64,000 bases of DNA, taken from NCBI GenBank assembly GCA_002842575.1, contig PHDJ01000008.1:1-64000 (forward strand), read 5' to 3'. The DNA is from Bacteroidetes bacterium HGW-Bacteroidetes-2 (lineage in GTDB: Bacteria > Bacteroidota > Bacteroidia > Flavobacteriales > Flavobacteriaceae). The notes under the pieces are model-generated. The model was given only the letters and a program-made list of their open reading frames with translations. It did no database searches and was not told the origin of the DNA. Both the position numbers and the translations under genes were made by a program. Positions 18,370 to 28,038 of the stretch are shown one piece after another (within the stretch, counting starts at the first letter, position 1; each line of letters opens with the position of its first letter).

Positions 18370-19218
18370 TTAATTTAAAGCGATATTATCTATGAGTCGA
18401 ACCTCACCTAAAAAAACAGCGATAAAAGCGCGATATTTTTTGTATTTTTCTATGTTTACAATGGGTTTCAGTGTGGTTTCATCAGCAATTTCAAAATATT
18501 CTAGGGCTACTGATTTGTTTTTTTTCAGCTCCTTTGCCACCCATTTTGTTATATCCTTGGCATTTTTTGTGCCAAAATCAATTTTTATCTGTGAAAGTAT
18601 TTTAAATAAGATAGCGGCTTCTTTTAATTGTTCTTCACTTAGTCGTTTGTTTCTCGAACTCATTGCAAGCCCTGAAGACTCCCTAAAAATGGGGCAACCT
18701 ATAATTTTCACAGGTAACTTTTCAATGGCAACAAGTTTTTTTACAATTTGAAGTTGTTGAAAATCTTTTTCGCCAAAATAGGCCGTAGTTGGTTGTAGAA
18801 GTTCAAAAAACGACTTTAAAACAGTGCCAACACCATCAAAATGCCCTAGTCTATATTTGCCTTCCATTTCGTTTTCAATGCCTCCAAAATCAAAATGCTT
18901 GGAGGTAATGCCAGTGGGGTAAATGTCTTTTGGCTGGGGCACATATACAAAAACATTATTTTCTAAATTAGAGAGCAAAATTAAATCTGCATCCACTATT
19001 CTAGGGTATTTTTCAAAATCTGCAGAATTATCAAACTGTGTAGGATTAACAAAAATGGATACAATCACACAGTTATTTTCATCAAGTGCCTGCTGGATTA
19101 GAGACAGGTGTCCTTGGTGTAGAGCTCCCATGGTTGGTACAAAGCCAAGGGTAAGTCCATCTCTTTTTTTTTTGGATAATAAAGGATGTAAATCCTGAAT
19201 ATTTTTAAAAACTTGCAT
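18370..19218 (-). CDS. panC: Pantothenate synthetase
   Basis: 282 residues. The ATP-binding signature is [16 protein letters not shown] at about 26-41, with [17 protein letters not shown] after it and the SSRNKRLS loop near 190. It condenses pantoate and beta-alanine with ATP. It is the first gene of the minus-strand run and diverges from the glycogen-synthase-like gene at 19326. Confidence 0.97.
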   Translation of the reverse strand: MQVFKNIQDLHPLLSKKKRDGLTLGFVPTMGALHQGHLSLIQQALDENNCVIVSIFVNPTQFDNSADFEKYPRIVDADLILLSNLENNVFVYVPQPKDIYPTGITSKHFDFGGIENEMEGKYRLGHFDGVGTVLKSFFELLQPTTAYFGEKDFQQLQIVKKLVAIEKLPVKIIGCPIFRESSGLAMSSRNKRLSEEQLKEAAILFKILSQIKIDFGTKNAKDITKWVAKELKKNKSVALEYFEIADETTLKPIVNIEKYKKYRAFIAVFLGEVRLIDNIALN

Positions 19219-19240
19219 TCTAGAAGTTTAAATTAGGGTG

Positions 19241-19248
19241 CAAACTTA
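19241..19248 (-). promoter_or_regulatory. Possible panC promoter -7 box
   Basis: On the minus strand this reads TAAGTTTG, fitting TAnnTTTG, 23 bases before the panC ATG. The nearest upstream TTG is only 12 bases away, so no normal -33 box. Confidence 0.4.
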
Positions 19249-19279
19249 ATATATTACTGTCAATCTGCATAAATTTTCG

Positions 19280-19287
19280 TAATTTTG
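19280..19287 (+). promoter_or_regulatory. Likely promoter -7 box for the 19326 gene
   Basis: TAATTTTG fits TAnnTTTG and lies 38 bases before the ATG at 19326, back to back with the panC box on the other strand. Confidence 0.45.
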
Positions 19288-19325
19288 CGTGTTTTTAAAA
19301 GCCTAATAAAAATAAAGTTACATTT

Positions 19326-20135
19326 ATGAAAGATAAAAGAGTCTTGTACGTGTCCTCAGAAGTAATTCCATACTTGCCGGAGACCGAGATTTCTTCCATG
19401 TCGTTTGAAGCACCCAGAGCGGTAAATAGTAAGGAAGGTCAAATCAGAATATTTATGCCTCGTTATGGAAATATTAATGAAAGAAGGCATCAATTGCATG
19501 AAGTAATTCGCCTGTCTGGAATGAATTTAGTGATTAACGATTTGGATATGCCACTAATTATTAAAGTTGCTTCCATCCCTAAGGAGAGAATGCAAGTATA
19601 TTTTATAGAAAATGACGATTACTTCAAAAGAAAAGCAACCTATGCAGATGAGAATGGTGCCTTATATGAAGATAATGATGAACGTGCCATTTTCTTTGCA
19701 AAAGGTGTAATTGAAACGGTAAAAAAATTAAACTGGTCGCCAGATATTATTCATGTTCACGGATGGTTAGCCTCCTTTTTACCGCTTTATCTTAGAAATT
19801 ATTACGGTAACGAACCCCTTTTTGAAAACAGTAAAATAATTACCTCTGTTTACAATCAAGGATTTGAAGGAACTTTAGATAAAGATGTCATTCATAAAAT
19901 AGCTTTTGATGGTATTGAAGAAAGTGACATTGCAGAACTTGAAAATCCAACGTATAATAATGTAATGAAAATTGCCATTAAAAATTCAGACGCAATTATT
20001 GTAGGTTCTCAAGAAATTCCTGAAGAACTTGTTACCTATCTTAAAAATTTAGATAAGCCTGTGTTAAAGTTTCATAATAAAGAAGAATTTTCAGATGCTT
20101 ATATAGATTTTTACACCTCAAAAGTATTAGTTTAA
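19326..20135 (+). CDS. Glycogen/starch synthase N-terminal-domain-like protein
   Basis: 269 residues resembling only the GT5 (N-terminal) half of bacterial glycogen synthase. Matches include VLYVSSEVIPY, IRIFMPRYGNI, IHVHGWLASFLPLYLR and ITSVYNQGFEG. Full GlgA is about 480 residues and needs a second Rossmann domain, which is missing, and the next gene is unrelated. The N-terminal KTGG loop that binds ADP-glucose is also gone: after SSEVIPY comes LPETEISSM. It is therefore doubtful as a glucosyltransferase. It heads the DUF4270-glmS run and has a -7 box upstream. Similar short forms are usual in Flavobacteriaceae. Confidence 0.82.
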   Translation: MKDKRVLYVSSEVIPYLPETEISSMSFEAPRAVNSKEGQIRIFMPRYGNINERRHQLHEVIRLSGMNLVINDLDMPLIIKVASIPKERMQVYFIENDDYFKRKATYADENGALYEDNDERAIFFAKGVIETVKKLNWSPDIIHVHGWLASFLPLYLRNYYGNEPLFENSKIITSVYNQGFEGTLDKDVIHKIAFDGIEESDIAELENPTYNNVMKIAIKNSDAIIVGSQEIPEELVTYLKNLDKPVLKFHNKEEFSDAYIDFYTSKVLV

Positions 20136-20157
20136 ATTCCTTATATCTTATTTTTTA

Positions 20158-21717
20158 ATGAAAATAGCAACTCCTTCTTTTTTTAAATACATAGCTATTG
20201 CTGCCTTTGCAGTATTTATTTCTTCTTGTGAAGAAAACTTTAATTCTGTGGGAAGCGATATTATAGGCGACCCAAATTTTAATTTTGATCTCTATGACGC
20301 CGCTAGCGTAGTGGGATATAGCCGAAGAGCAAACCCGGTTGAAACCACAAATTTGCCAGTTTACCAGCTTGGGGTGTATAACGACCCAATATTTGGCGTT
20401 ACACAAGCGAGTGTTTTAGCACAAGTTACTTTAGACCAAGTAAACCCTACTTTTGGACTCAATCCAGAAATAGAATCTGTAATTTTAAGTATTCCTTATT
20501 TTAGTACTTCAACAGGTACAGGTGAAGAAATCACCTATACTTTAGACTCCATTTTTGGAAGCTCTCCAATAAAACTTTCTGTATATGAATCTAATTTTTT
20601 TCTTAGAGATTTTGATCCAAATTCCGGTTTTGAGGATGCCCAAAAATACTTCTCAAACCAAGGCCCATTGTTTCAATCTTTCTTAGGAGAATTGCTTTAT
20701 GAAAATCTTTCCTTTACACCAAGCAATGCACAAGTAGTAATAAATCCCGGAGAAGATACTGAGGAAAAATTGGCTCCAAGATTGCGAGTAGAATTACCAA
20801 TTGCCTTTTTTCAACAAAAAATTATTAGCCAAGAAGGGTCAGATGTTTTGCTTAACAATAGCAATTTTAAAAATCATTTTAGAGGTATTTATTTCATTGC
20901 TGAGTCAATAAGCGCACAAGGAAACTTAATTCTTTTTGACGTAAACCAAGCTAAAATTGAAATAAAATACACAAAAGATAATGAAAATCCCACCGGAGAA
21001 ATAACAGATCCAAGACTAAATGCTACCCTAGGAATGTCCTTTAATGGAATTAAAGTAAACACTTTTATAAATAATTTTCCTACAGATATTGAACAAGTAC
21101 TAAACAATCCTAATACCGCAGGTGAGCAAAATTTGTATATAAAAGGAGGCGCTGGAGCTTTTTCTGTCATTGAATTATTTGGCCCAGACACCGATGGTAA
21201 TGGTGTGGCAGATGAATTAGACTTTTTAAGAAGTAAAAAATGGCTGATTAATGAAGCCGATTTAATATTACAAGTGAATCAGGATATTGTGCAAGGAGGA
21301 AATTCAGAACCAGAAAGACTATTTATTTATGACCTAAACAACAATCGGGTTATAGTAGATTATACTCTGGATAATTTAACCCCAGCGTCAGATCCTTTAA
21401 ATTTCAAAACCAATCATTCTGGAAGGCTAAAAAGAGACGCAAGTGGTAATGGTACAAGTTATAAAATTAAACTTACTAACCATATAAGCCATCTAATTAA
21501 TAGAGATTCAACAAATGTGCGATTAGGACTTTTAGTAACCCAAAACATCAATATACTTTCCTCACAACAACTTCAAAATACTACACCTCCAGGTATTGAT
21601 AAAATACCCGCAGGCAGTGTTATTTCACCAGAAGGAACAGTACTTTACGGTTCGCAAGCAGTTGACCCAGAAAAGAGAATTAAATTGAATATATACTTTA
21701 CAGAAATAAACAATTAG
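20158..21717 (+). CDS. DUF4270 lipoprotein
   Basis: 519 residues with a lipoprotein signal (YIAIAAFAVFISSCEE, lipid Cys24). After it come EENFNSVGSDIIGD and the NLPVYQLGVYNDPIFG motif near 66-81, which mark the DUF4270 family of Bacteroidota. The protein is beta-rich and should sit on the outer membrane or periplasmic face. No function is established for DUF4270. It lies between the glycogen-synthase-like gene (22 bp) and glmS (11 bp), a cluster suggesting an envelope or polysaccharide role, which is inference. Confidence 0.82.
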   Translation: MKIATPSFFKYIAIAAFAVFISSCEENFNSVGSDIIGDPNFNFDLYDAASVVGYSRRANPVETTNLPVYQLGVYNDPIFGVTQASVLAQVTLDQVNPTFGLNPEIESVILSIPYFSTSTGTGEEITYTLDSIFGSSPIKLSVYESNFFLRDFDPNSGFEDAQKYFSNQGPLFQSFLGELLYENLSFTPSNAQVVINPGEDTEEKLAPRLRVELPIAFFQQKIISQEGSDVLLNNSNFKNHFRGIYFIAESISAQGNLILFDVNQAKIEIKYTKDNENPTGEITDPRLNATLGMSFNGIKVNTFINNFPTDIEQVLNNPNTAGEQNLYIKGGAGAFSVIELFGPDTDGNGVADELDFLRSKKWLINEADLILQVNQDIVQGGNSEPERLFIYDLNNNRVIVDYTLDNLTPASDPLNFKTNHSGRLKRDASGNGTSYKIKLTNHISHLINRDSTNVRLGLLVTQNINILSSQQLQNTTPPGIDKIPAGSVISPEGTVLYGSQAVDPEKRIKLNIYFTEINN

Positions 21718-21728
21718 ATTTTTAATGT

Positions 21729-23576
21729 ATGTGTGGAATAGTCGGATATATAGGATACAGAGAGGCATACCCCATAGTATTAAAAGGGCTTAAGCGTCTA
21801 GAATACAGAGGATATGACAGTGCTGGAGTTGCCATTTATGATGGAAAAAATATTCAGCTTAGTAAAACCAAAGGAAAAGTAGCCGATTTAGAAAAGAAGG
21901 TAAACAAAAAACAATTACCAAATGGCACCTTAGGGATTGGTCATACAAGATGGGCAACACATGGTGTTCCTAATGATGTAAACTCACATCCACATTACTC
22001 TAATTCAGGAGATTTAGTGATTATTCACAACGGAATTATAGAAAATTATACCGCCATAAAAAAGGAACTTATAAAAAGAGGCTATGTTTTTCATTCAGAA
22101 ACGGATACCGAAGTTTTAGTAAATCTTATTGAAGATGTAATTAAAAATGAAAAGGTTAAACTCGGAAAAGCAGTACAAATAGCTCTAAACCAAGTTGTTG
22201 GCGCATATGCAATTGTTGTGTTTGATAAAAAAAAGCCCGATGAAATTGTAGTTGCTAAATTAGGAAGCCCATTAGCCATAGGTGTTGGCGATGGCGAATT
22301 TTTTGTGGCCAGTGACGCTTCTCCATTTATTGAATATACCACCAATGCCATCTATCTTAAAGATGAAGAAATGGCAGTTATTCGCAGACATAAAGGGGTA
22401 AAAGTGAGAAAAATTAAAGATGATTCTATTGTTGTTCCCTATGTGCAAGAATTGAAATTAAACCTTGAACAAATTGAAAAAGGAGGGTTCGACCACTTTA
22501 TGCTGAAAGAAATCTATGAACAACCTAGTGTTATAAAAGACACCTATAGAGGCAGACTACTCGCTGACGAGGGCATTATTAAGTTAGGCGGATTAGAAGA
22601 TCACATTCAAAAATTCCTAAACGCGGACAGAATTATCATTGTTGCCTGCGGCACTTCTTGGCATGCAGGACTTGTGGCTGAATATATTTTTGAAGACCTT
22701 GCAAGAATTTCCGTAGAGGTAGAATATGCTTCAGAATTTAGATATAGAAACCCAGTAATAACCGAAAATGATGTTGTTTTAGCTATTTCCCAAAGTGGAG
22801 AAACAGCAGATACTCTGGCAGCAATAAAACTTGCAAAATCAAAAGGGGCATTTGTATATGGAATTTGCAATGTTGTTGGCTCTACCATTTCAAGAGAAAC
22901 AGACAGCGGCACTTACACCCACGCAGGACCTGAAATAGGAGTGGCTTCAACCAAAGCATTTACAACCCAAATTACAGTTTTGACTTTAATTGCTTTAAAG
23001 CTTGCAAACATAAAAGGCACCATCTCCAGCACAGATTATATGAATTATTTAAGAGAGCTGGAGCTCATACCTCAACGAATAGAAACTGCTCTTAGAGCAA
23101 ATGAACATATCAAAGATGTAGCTAAAGTATTTAAAGATTCAAAAAACTTTCTTTATTTGGGAAGAGGATATAACTTCCCTGTTGCTTTAGAAGGGGCGTT
23201 AAAATTAAAAGAAATTTCTTATATTCATGCGGAAGGTTATCCTGCAGCCGAAATGAAACACGGCCCTATTGCTCTAATTGATGAAGAAATGCCAGTTGTT
23301 GTTATTGCTGTAAACAGTAATCATTATGACAAAGTAGTAAGTAATATTCAAGAAATAAAATCCAGAAAAGGAGTTATCATCGCTATTGTAACCCAAGGGG
23401 ATACTACCGTTAAGGCCATGGCAGATTATATTATTGAAGTGCCTTACACCTCTGAAAGCCTGACCCCCTTAGTAACCACAATACCACTACAACTACTAGC
23501 ATACCATATTGCAGTTATGCTAAAACGCAATGTAGATCAGCCTAGAAACCTTGCAAAATCAGTAACGGTAGAATAA
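21729..23576 (+). CDS. glmS: Glucosamine-6-phosphate synthase (isomerizing)
   Basis: 615 residues. Cys2 follows the start Met (MCGIVGYIG) and is the N-terminal nucleophile of the glutaminase domain (1-about 240). Two SIS domains follow, with GTSWHAGLVAEYIFE and AISQSGETADTLAAI in the first and a C-terminal PRNLAKSVTVE end typical of GlmS. It makes glucosamine-6-phosphate from fructose-6-phosphate and glutamine for peptidoglycan and LPS. Cytosolic. Confidence 0.98.
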   Translation: MCGIVGYIGYREAYPIVLKGLKRLEYRGYDSAGVAIYDGKNIQLSKTKGKVADLEKKVNKKQLPNGTLGIGHTRWATHGVPNDVNSHPHYSNSGDLVIIHNGIIENYTAIKKELIKRGYVFHSETDTEVLVNLIEDVIKNEKVKLGKAVQIALNQVVGAYAIVVFDKKKPDEIVVAKLGSPLAIGVGDGEFFVASDASPFIEYTTNAIYLKDEEMAVIRRHKGVKVRKIKDDSIVVPYVQELKLNLEQIEKGGFDHFMLKEIYEQPSVIKDTYRGRLLADEGIIKLGGLEDHIQKFLNADRIIIVACGTSWHAGLVAEYIFEDLARISVEVEYASEFRYRNPVITENDVVLAISQSGETADTLAAIKLAKSKGAFVYGICNVVGSTISRETDSGTYTHAGPEIGVASTKAFTTQITVLTLIALKLANIKGTISSTDYMNYLRELELIPQRIETALRANEHIKDVAKVFKDSKNFLYLGRGYNFPVALEGALKLKEISYIHAEGYPAAEMKHGPIALIDEEMPVVVIAVNSNHYDKVVSNIQEIKSRKGVIIAIVTQGDTTVKAMADYIIEVPYTSESLTPLVTTIPLQLLAYHIAVMLKRNVDQPRNLAKSVTVE

Positions 23577-23651
23577 AAAATTACATAAAAAAATTTATCA
23601 TATCTCATTAAAATTAGTTACATTGTATTCGCTAATTTATAAACATAAGAT

Positions 23652-26411
23652 ATGAAAACATTTTTCCCCTTTTTATTTTTTTTATTCTGTTTTTCTGCGT
23701 ATTCTCAAACTACAATTACTGGGAACGTACTGGATAACAGTGGTTTGCCAGTATTAGGAGCAAACATTATTGTTTCAGGAACTTCAGAAGGAACCGTCAC
23801 CGATTTTGACGGGAACTTTAGGTTAACCGTATCGACACAGCCCCCGTTTATTATTTCTATTACCAATGTAGGCTATGAACCACAGTCTTACCAAATAACT
23901 TCCAACAATCAAGTTGTAAATTCCGTACTAAATGAAGGTACTTCTTTGGATGAAATTGTGGTCTCAGCATCAAGAACCCCTGAAAGAATATTTGAATCGC
24001 CAGTAACTGTGGAACGATTTGGTATCAAGGAAGTTAAAAACACTGCATCAGCATCCTTTTATGGAGGACTTGAAAACCTCAAGGGCGTTGATATCAATGT
24101 AAATAGTTTAACCTTCCAATCTGTAAACACCAGAGGTTTTGCTACGTTTGCTAACTCACGTTTTGTACAACTTGTTGACGGAATGGACAATTCATCACCA
24201 GCACTTAACTTTGTTTTTGGAAACCTATTAGGAATGACGGAACTGGATGTGCATAGTATTGAACTACTTCCGGGAGCATCTTCAGCACTTTATGGCTCAA
24301 ATGCTTTTAATGGTATACTATTTATGACCAGTAAGAGTCCATTTAATTTTCAAGGCATTAGCTCTTATTATAAACAAGGTATTACTTCACAAGAAGCAGC
24401 TGGAGACAACAGTTTTTTCGATTTTGGCGTGCGAGTTGCACATAAATTCTCCGAAAAATTTGCTGCAAAAGCTAACTTTGCTTATTTAAAAGGAACAGAC
24501 TGGTTTGCAGTTAACGAAGTAGATGTATTAGAACCAGGCAGAGACAGATCACATCCTAATTATGATGGGTTGAACGTCTATGGTGACGAGGTGAGCACTA
24601 ACATTAAGGGTGTTGGGCAAGCCCTGGCAAATGCAGGTCTTATTCCTGGAGGCGCAGTAAATTTATTGCCAAATGAAAACGTAAGCAGAACAGGATATAA
24701 TGAAAGTGACCTTACTAATTATAACGCTGAGAGTGTAAAATTTGATGCTGCACTTCATTACAGACCACTTGCTAATGATTTAGAAATTAGCTACATCGGA
24801 AAAATTGGCGTTGGCTCCACCCTATATCAAGGAGCAAATAGATATTCTATTAAAAACTTTTTCTTACAACAACATAAATTAGAAATTAAAAACGACAATT
24901 TCTTTTTAAGAGGATATATTACCGATGAAAGTGCTGGAGATTCCTACGACACTAGATTTACTGCCATTAACATCAACAGAGCTTGGAAACCCGATGCAAC
25001 CTGGTTTGGTCAATATGCAGGAGCCTTTATTCAAGGAACTTTAGGCGGATTAACTCCGGAGCAAGCACATGCTTTGGGAAGACAAACAGCAGATACCGGA
25101 AGATTAGAGCCTGGTACAGAAGCGTTTAATAATACCCTAGCCAGTGTAACAACAAACCCCGATCTGGCTTCTGGATCTCAATTTAAAGATGCTTCTCAAC
25201 TAAGACATGCCGATGCCAATTACAATTTTACGCATATAACTTCCGATATTGCTGAAATTCAGGTAGGAGGATCTTTTAGAGAATATAAATTGAATTCCTT
25301 TGGTACGATTTATACCGATTTTGACGGACCTATTTATTACAATGAATACGGCGGTTATTTGCAAATTCAAAAAAAATTAATGGATGACAGAGTAAAGCTT
25401 ACAGGATCTATACGTTATGACGAATCAGAACTTTTTGACGGAAGTTTTTCTCCAAGATTTTCGGCTACCTATACCGCTGGTGAGCAAAGAAATCACAACA
25501 TTCGTGCTTCAGTGCAAACAGGTTTTAGAAATCCAACAACTCAAGATTTATTCATAGGACTAGATGCTGGTAGAGCAATTTTAGTGGGTTCAGCAGAGGC
25601 AAATTTAGACCGGTATGTTAGAACATTCCCCATAAGTGGAGCAGGTGCAGCAGCTACGGGAAGCCCAACAGCTACTGTGTCAGGTAGAGATGCGTATGAA
25701 AATGCATTCACATTAAATTCCGTACAAAGTGGTGCTCCAGAAGCAGCAAATGTAAGTATAGTGCAGCCTGAACAAGTTACCGCTATTGAAATGGGTTACC
25801 GGGCACGTCTTGGAAAAGTAATAGTAGATTTAAACGGCTATTATAACATTTATGATAATTTTATTTCCAATGAAACCGTTCTTGTTCCTCTATATGGAGT
25901 AGTTGGAGATAATTCACTATCCTTGCTTGCACTACAACAAGGCGATTTTAAAGCATTCCAAACCTATACAAACTCAGATGCTGATGTGAAGTCTTATGGA
26001 GGTTCTATCGGATTAAGCACAAAAATTCTTGGAAACTTTGATCTTGATGGAAATTACACCTTTGCAGACGAAGATTTTGATCAAGCCTCAGAACCAGATT
26101 TCAGAACCAGCTTTAACACACCAAAACATAAAGTGAAAGTATCTTTTGGAAATACAGAATTGATTAAAAACCTAGGTTTTAATATCAATTATAGATGGAG
26201 TGATTCATTTGTATGGCAAGCAACATTTGCAGATGGAAATGTGCCAGCATATTCTGTTGTAGATGCGCAAATAAACTACACCATTCCACTAATTAAATCT
26301 ACCATTAAAGTAGGTGCAGCTAATATTGGAAACAACGAGTACTTTACCGCATTTGGCACAGGCCATATCGGCTCTCAATACTATGTTTCTCTTACTATCA
26401 ATAATTTATAA
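23652..26411 (+). CDS. TonB-dependent outer-membrane receptor
   Basis: 919 residues. A signal peptide (FPFLFFLFCFSAYSQ) is followed by a carboxypeptidase-regulatory-like domain (about 20-100, TITGNVLDNSGLPVLGANI), the TonB-box-like region SLDEIVVSASRTPER, a plug domain (about 110-230, GASSALYGSNAFNGI) and a beta-barrel ending in aromatic-rich YYVSLTINNL. The partner and substrate are unknown. A GDSL lipoprotein gene follows 62 bp downstream, which may provide a surface lipid or ester substrate link; that is inference. Confidence 0.92.
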   Translation: MKTFFPFLFFLFCFSAYSQTTITGNVLDNSGLPVLGANIIVSGTSEGTVTDFDGNFRLTVSTQPPFIISITNVGYEPQSYQITSNNQVVNSVLNEGTSLDEIVVSASRTPERIFESPVTVERFGIKEVKNTASASFYGGLENLKGVDINVNSLTFQSVNTRGFATFANSRFVQLVDGMDNSSPALNFVFGNLLGMTELDVHSIELLPGASSALYGSNAFNGILFMTSKSPFNFQGISSYYKQGITSQEAAGDNSFFDFGVRVAHKFSEKFAAKANFAYLKGTDWFAVNEVDVLEPGRDRSHPNYDGLNVYGDEVSTNIKGVGQALANAGLIPGGAVNLLPNENVSRTGYNESDLTNYNAESVKFDAALHYRPLANDLEISYIGKIGVGSTLYQGANRYSIKNFFLQQHKLEIKNDNFFLRGYITDESAGDSYDTRFTAININRAWKPDATWFGQYAGAFIQGTLGGLTPEQAHALGRQTADTGRLEPGTEAFNNTLASVTTNPDLASGSQFKDASQLRHADANYNFTHITSDIAEIQVGGSFREYKLNSFGTIYTDFDGPIYYNEYGGYLQIQKKLMDDRVKLTGSIRYDESELFDGSFSPRFSATYTAGEQRNHNIRASVQTGFRNPTTQDLFIGLDAGRAILVGSAEANLDRYVRTFPISGAGAAATGSPTATVSGRDAYENAFTLNSVQSGAPEAANVSIVQPEQVTAIEMGYRARLGKVIVDLNGYYNIYDNFISNETVLVPLYGVVGDNSLSLLALQQGDFKAFQTYTNSDADVKSYGGSIGLSTKILGNFDLDGNYTFADEDFDQASEPDFRTSFNTPKHKVKVSFGNTELIKNLGFNINYRWSDSFVWQATFADGNVPAYSVVDAQINYTIPLIKSTIKVGAANIGNNEYFTAFGTGHIGSQYYVSLTINNL

Positions 26412-26473
26412 ATCTTGATACCAAGAAAATAAATTGTACTAAAAAATATTAATTTCAATTTAAAAATTTACAA

Positions 26474-27952
26474 ATGAATATAAATAAATATAAATGGCTA
26501 CTACTTCTTTTAGGAGGCATATTTGTAGCTTGTAATTCTGACGATGACAATACAACGCCAGAGGATGAGGTTATTGTTGTTACTTCTGGTTCAGCAGATT
26601 TTTCTAAATATGTTTCTTTAGGAAACTCTTTAACAGCAGGATATACCGATGGAGCACTTTTTATTGCTGGACAACAAAATTCATTTCCAAAAATATTAGC
26701 AACACAATTTGCTTTAGCAGGAGGAGGCGAATTTAAACAACCGCTAATGGCAGATAATGTAGGAGGTGTATTATTAGCTGGAAATGTAATTTTGCCAAAC
26801 CGATTATTCTTTAATGGTTCTGGGCCAGAAAGACTACCCGGACTTCCTTCCACAGATCTTACTTCACCACTCTCAGGTTCTTTTAATAATATGGGAGTTC
26901 CCGGCGCAAAAAGCTTTCACCTATTAGCTCCCGGATATGGTAATATTGCAGGGGTGCCTACTGGTCAAGCAAATCCTTATTTTGTAAGATTTGCCAGCAG
27001 CCCTAGCGCTTCTGTAATTGGAGATGCTGTAGCTCAACAACCTACGTTCTTCTCTTTATGGATAGGAAATAATGATGTTTTATCTTACGCAACAAGTGGT
27101 GGAGACGGAGTTAATCAATCTGGAAATCTTGACCCTTCTACCTATGGTGGAAATGATATTACTGACCCAAATGTATTTGCTTCTGTTTATTCCAATTTAG
27201 CAGACGCTCTTACCGCAGGTGGTGCTAAAGGTGTGGTGGCTAATATCCCTAATGTAATAACTATTCCTTATTTTAATACCGTGCCTTACAATCCTGTTCC
27301 TTTAGATGGGCCAACAGCAGGAGCCGTTAATCAAGCTTATGCTGCATACAATGGCGGATTATTACAGGCGGAAGCTTTACAATTTATTAGTAGTGCTGAA
27401 AGAGCCGCAAGAACCATTAATTTTGCTGCAGGACAGAATTCTGTAGTTATGATAGATGAATATCTAACCGATTTAAGTGCTTTAGGATTGCCTTCTTTAA
27501 GACAAACAAAAGCAGAGGATTTATTGGTTTTACCTGGAGCATCTTTTATAGGTACCGTGGTAAACAATAACCCACAACTTATCAATGGCGTAACAGTGCC
27601 TTTAGCAGACCAGTGGGTTTTAGTACCTCAAGAACAACAAGAAGTTGTTAATGCTACTTCTTCATTTAACGCTACAATTCAAGCCATAGCACAACAAAAA
27701 GGCTTGGCATTTGTAGATGTAAACGCTATTTTAGATCAAGCGGCTTCTACAGGTATAACTTTTGATGAGTTTACTATGAATGCAAGTTTGGTTTTTGGAG
27801 GTACATTTTCACTTGACGGAGTTCACCCAACGGCTAGGGGTTATGCATTTATTGCAAACAAATTTATGGAGGCCATTAATACAACCTATGGATCTAATCT
27901 TCCTCCTGTTAAAGCAAGAAACTTTACTACCTTATACCCATTTGCCCTTTAA
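26474..27952 (+). CDS. SGNH/GDSL-family lipoprotein hydrolase
   Basis: 492 residues with lipoprotein signal (LLLLLGGIFVACNSD, lipid Cys20). The SGNH blocks are visible: block I YVSLGNSLTAGYTD with Ser52, the GNND block III in LWIGNNDVLSY, and block V DGVHPTARGYAFIAN with the Asp/His pair. The family are esterases or lipases; substrate unknown. It is the last gene of the plus-strand run, followed by a strong hairpin terminator, and is probably an outer-membrane partner of the TonB receptor. Confidence 0.88.
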   Translation: MNINKYKWLLLLLGGIFVACNSDDDNTTPEDEVIVVTSGSADFSKYVSLGNSLTAGYTDGALFIAGQQNSFPKILATQFALAGGGEFKQPLMADNVGGVLLAGNVILPNRLFFNGSGPERLPGLPSTDLTSPLSGSFNNMGVPGAKSFHLLAPGYGNIAGVPTGQANPYFVRFASSPSASVIGDAVAQQPTFFSLWIGNNDVLSYATSGGDGVNQSGNLDPSTYGGNDITDPNVFASVYSNLADALTAGGAKGVVANIPNVITIPYFNTVPYNPVPLDGPTAGAVNQAYAAYNGGLLQAEALQFISSAERAARTINFAAGQNSVVMIDEYLTDLSALGLPSLRQTKAEDLLVLPGASFIGTVVNNNPQLINGVTVPLADQWVLVPQEQQEVVNATSSFNATIQAIAQQKGLAFVDVNAILDQAASTGITFDEFTMNASLVFGGTFSLDGVHPTARGYAFIANKFMEAINTTYGSNLPPVKARNFTTLYPFAL

Positions 27953-27975
27953 GAAGCATTTGAATTTTAAAATAA

Positions 27976-28004
27976 AAAGCCTATATCCATTAGATATAGG
28001 CTTT
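27976..28004. terminator. Bidirectional hairpin terminator
   Basis: A perfect 12-bp stem (AAAGCCTATATC, loop CATTA, then the complement) followed by a T-rich stretch on each strand. It separates the convergent GDSL and Big_5 lipoprotein genes. Confidence 0.88.
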
Positions 28005-28038
28005 CTTTATTTTTCAAAACATAGGGCTTCAAAGAAAT

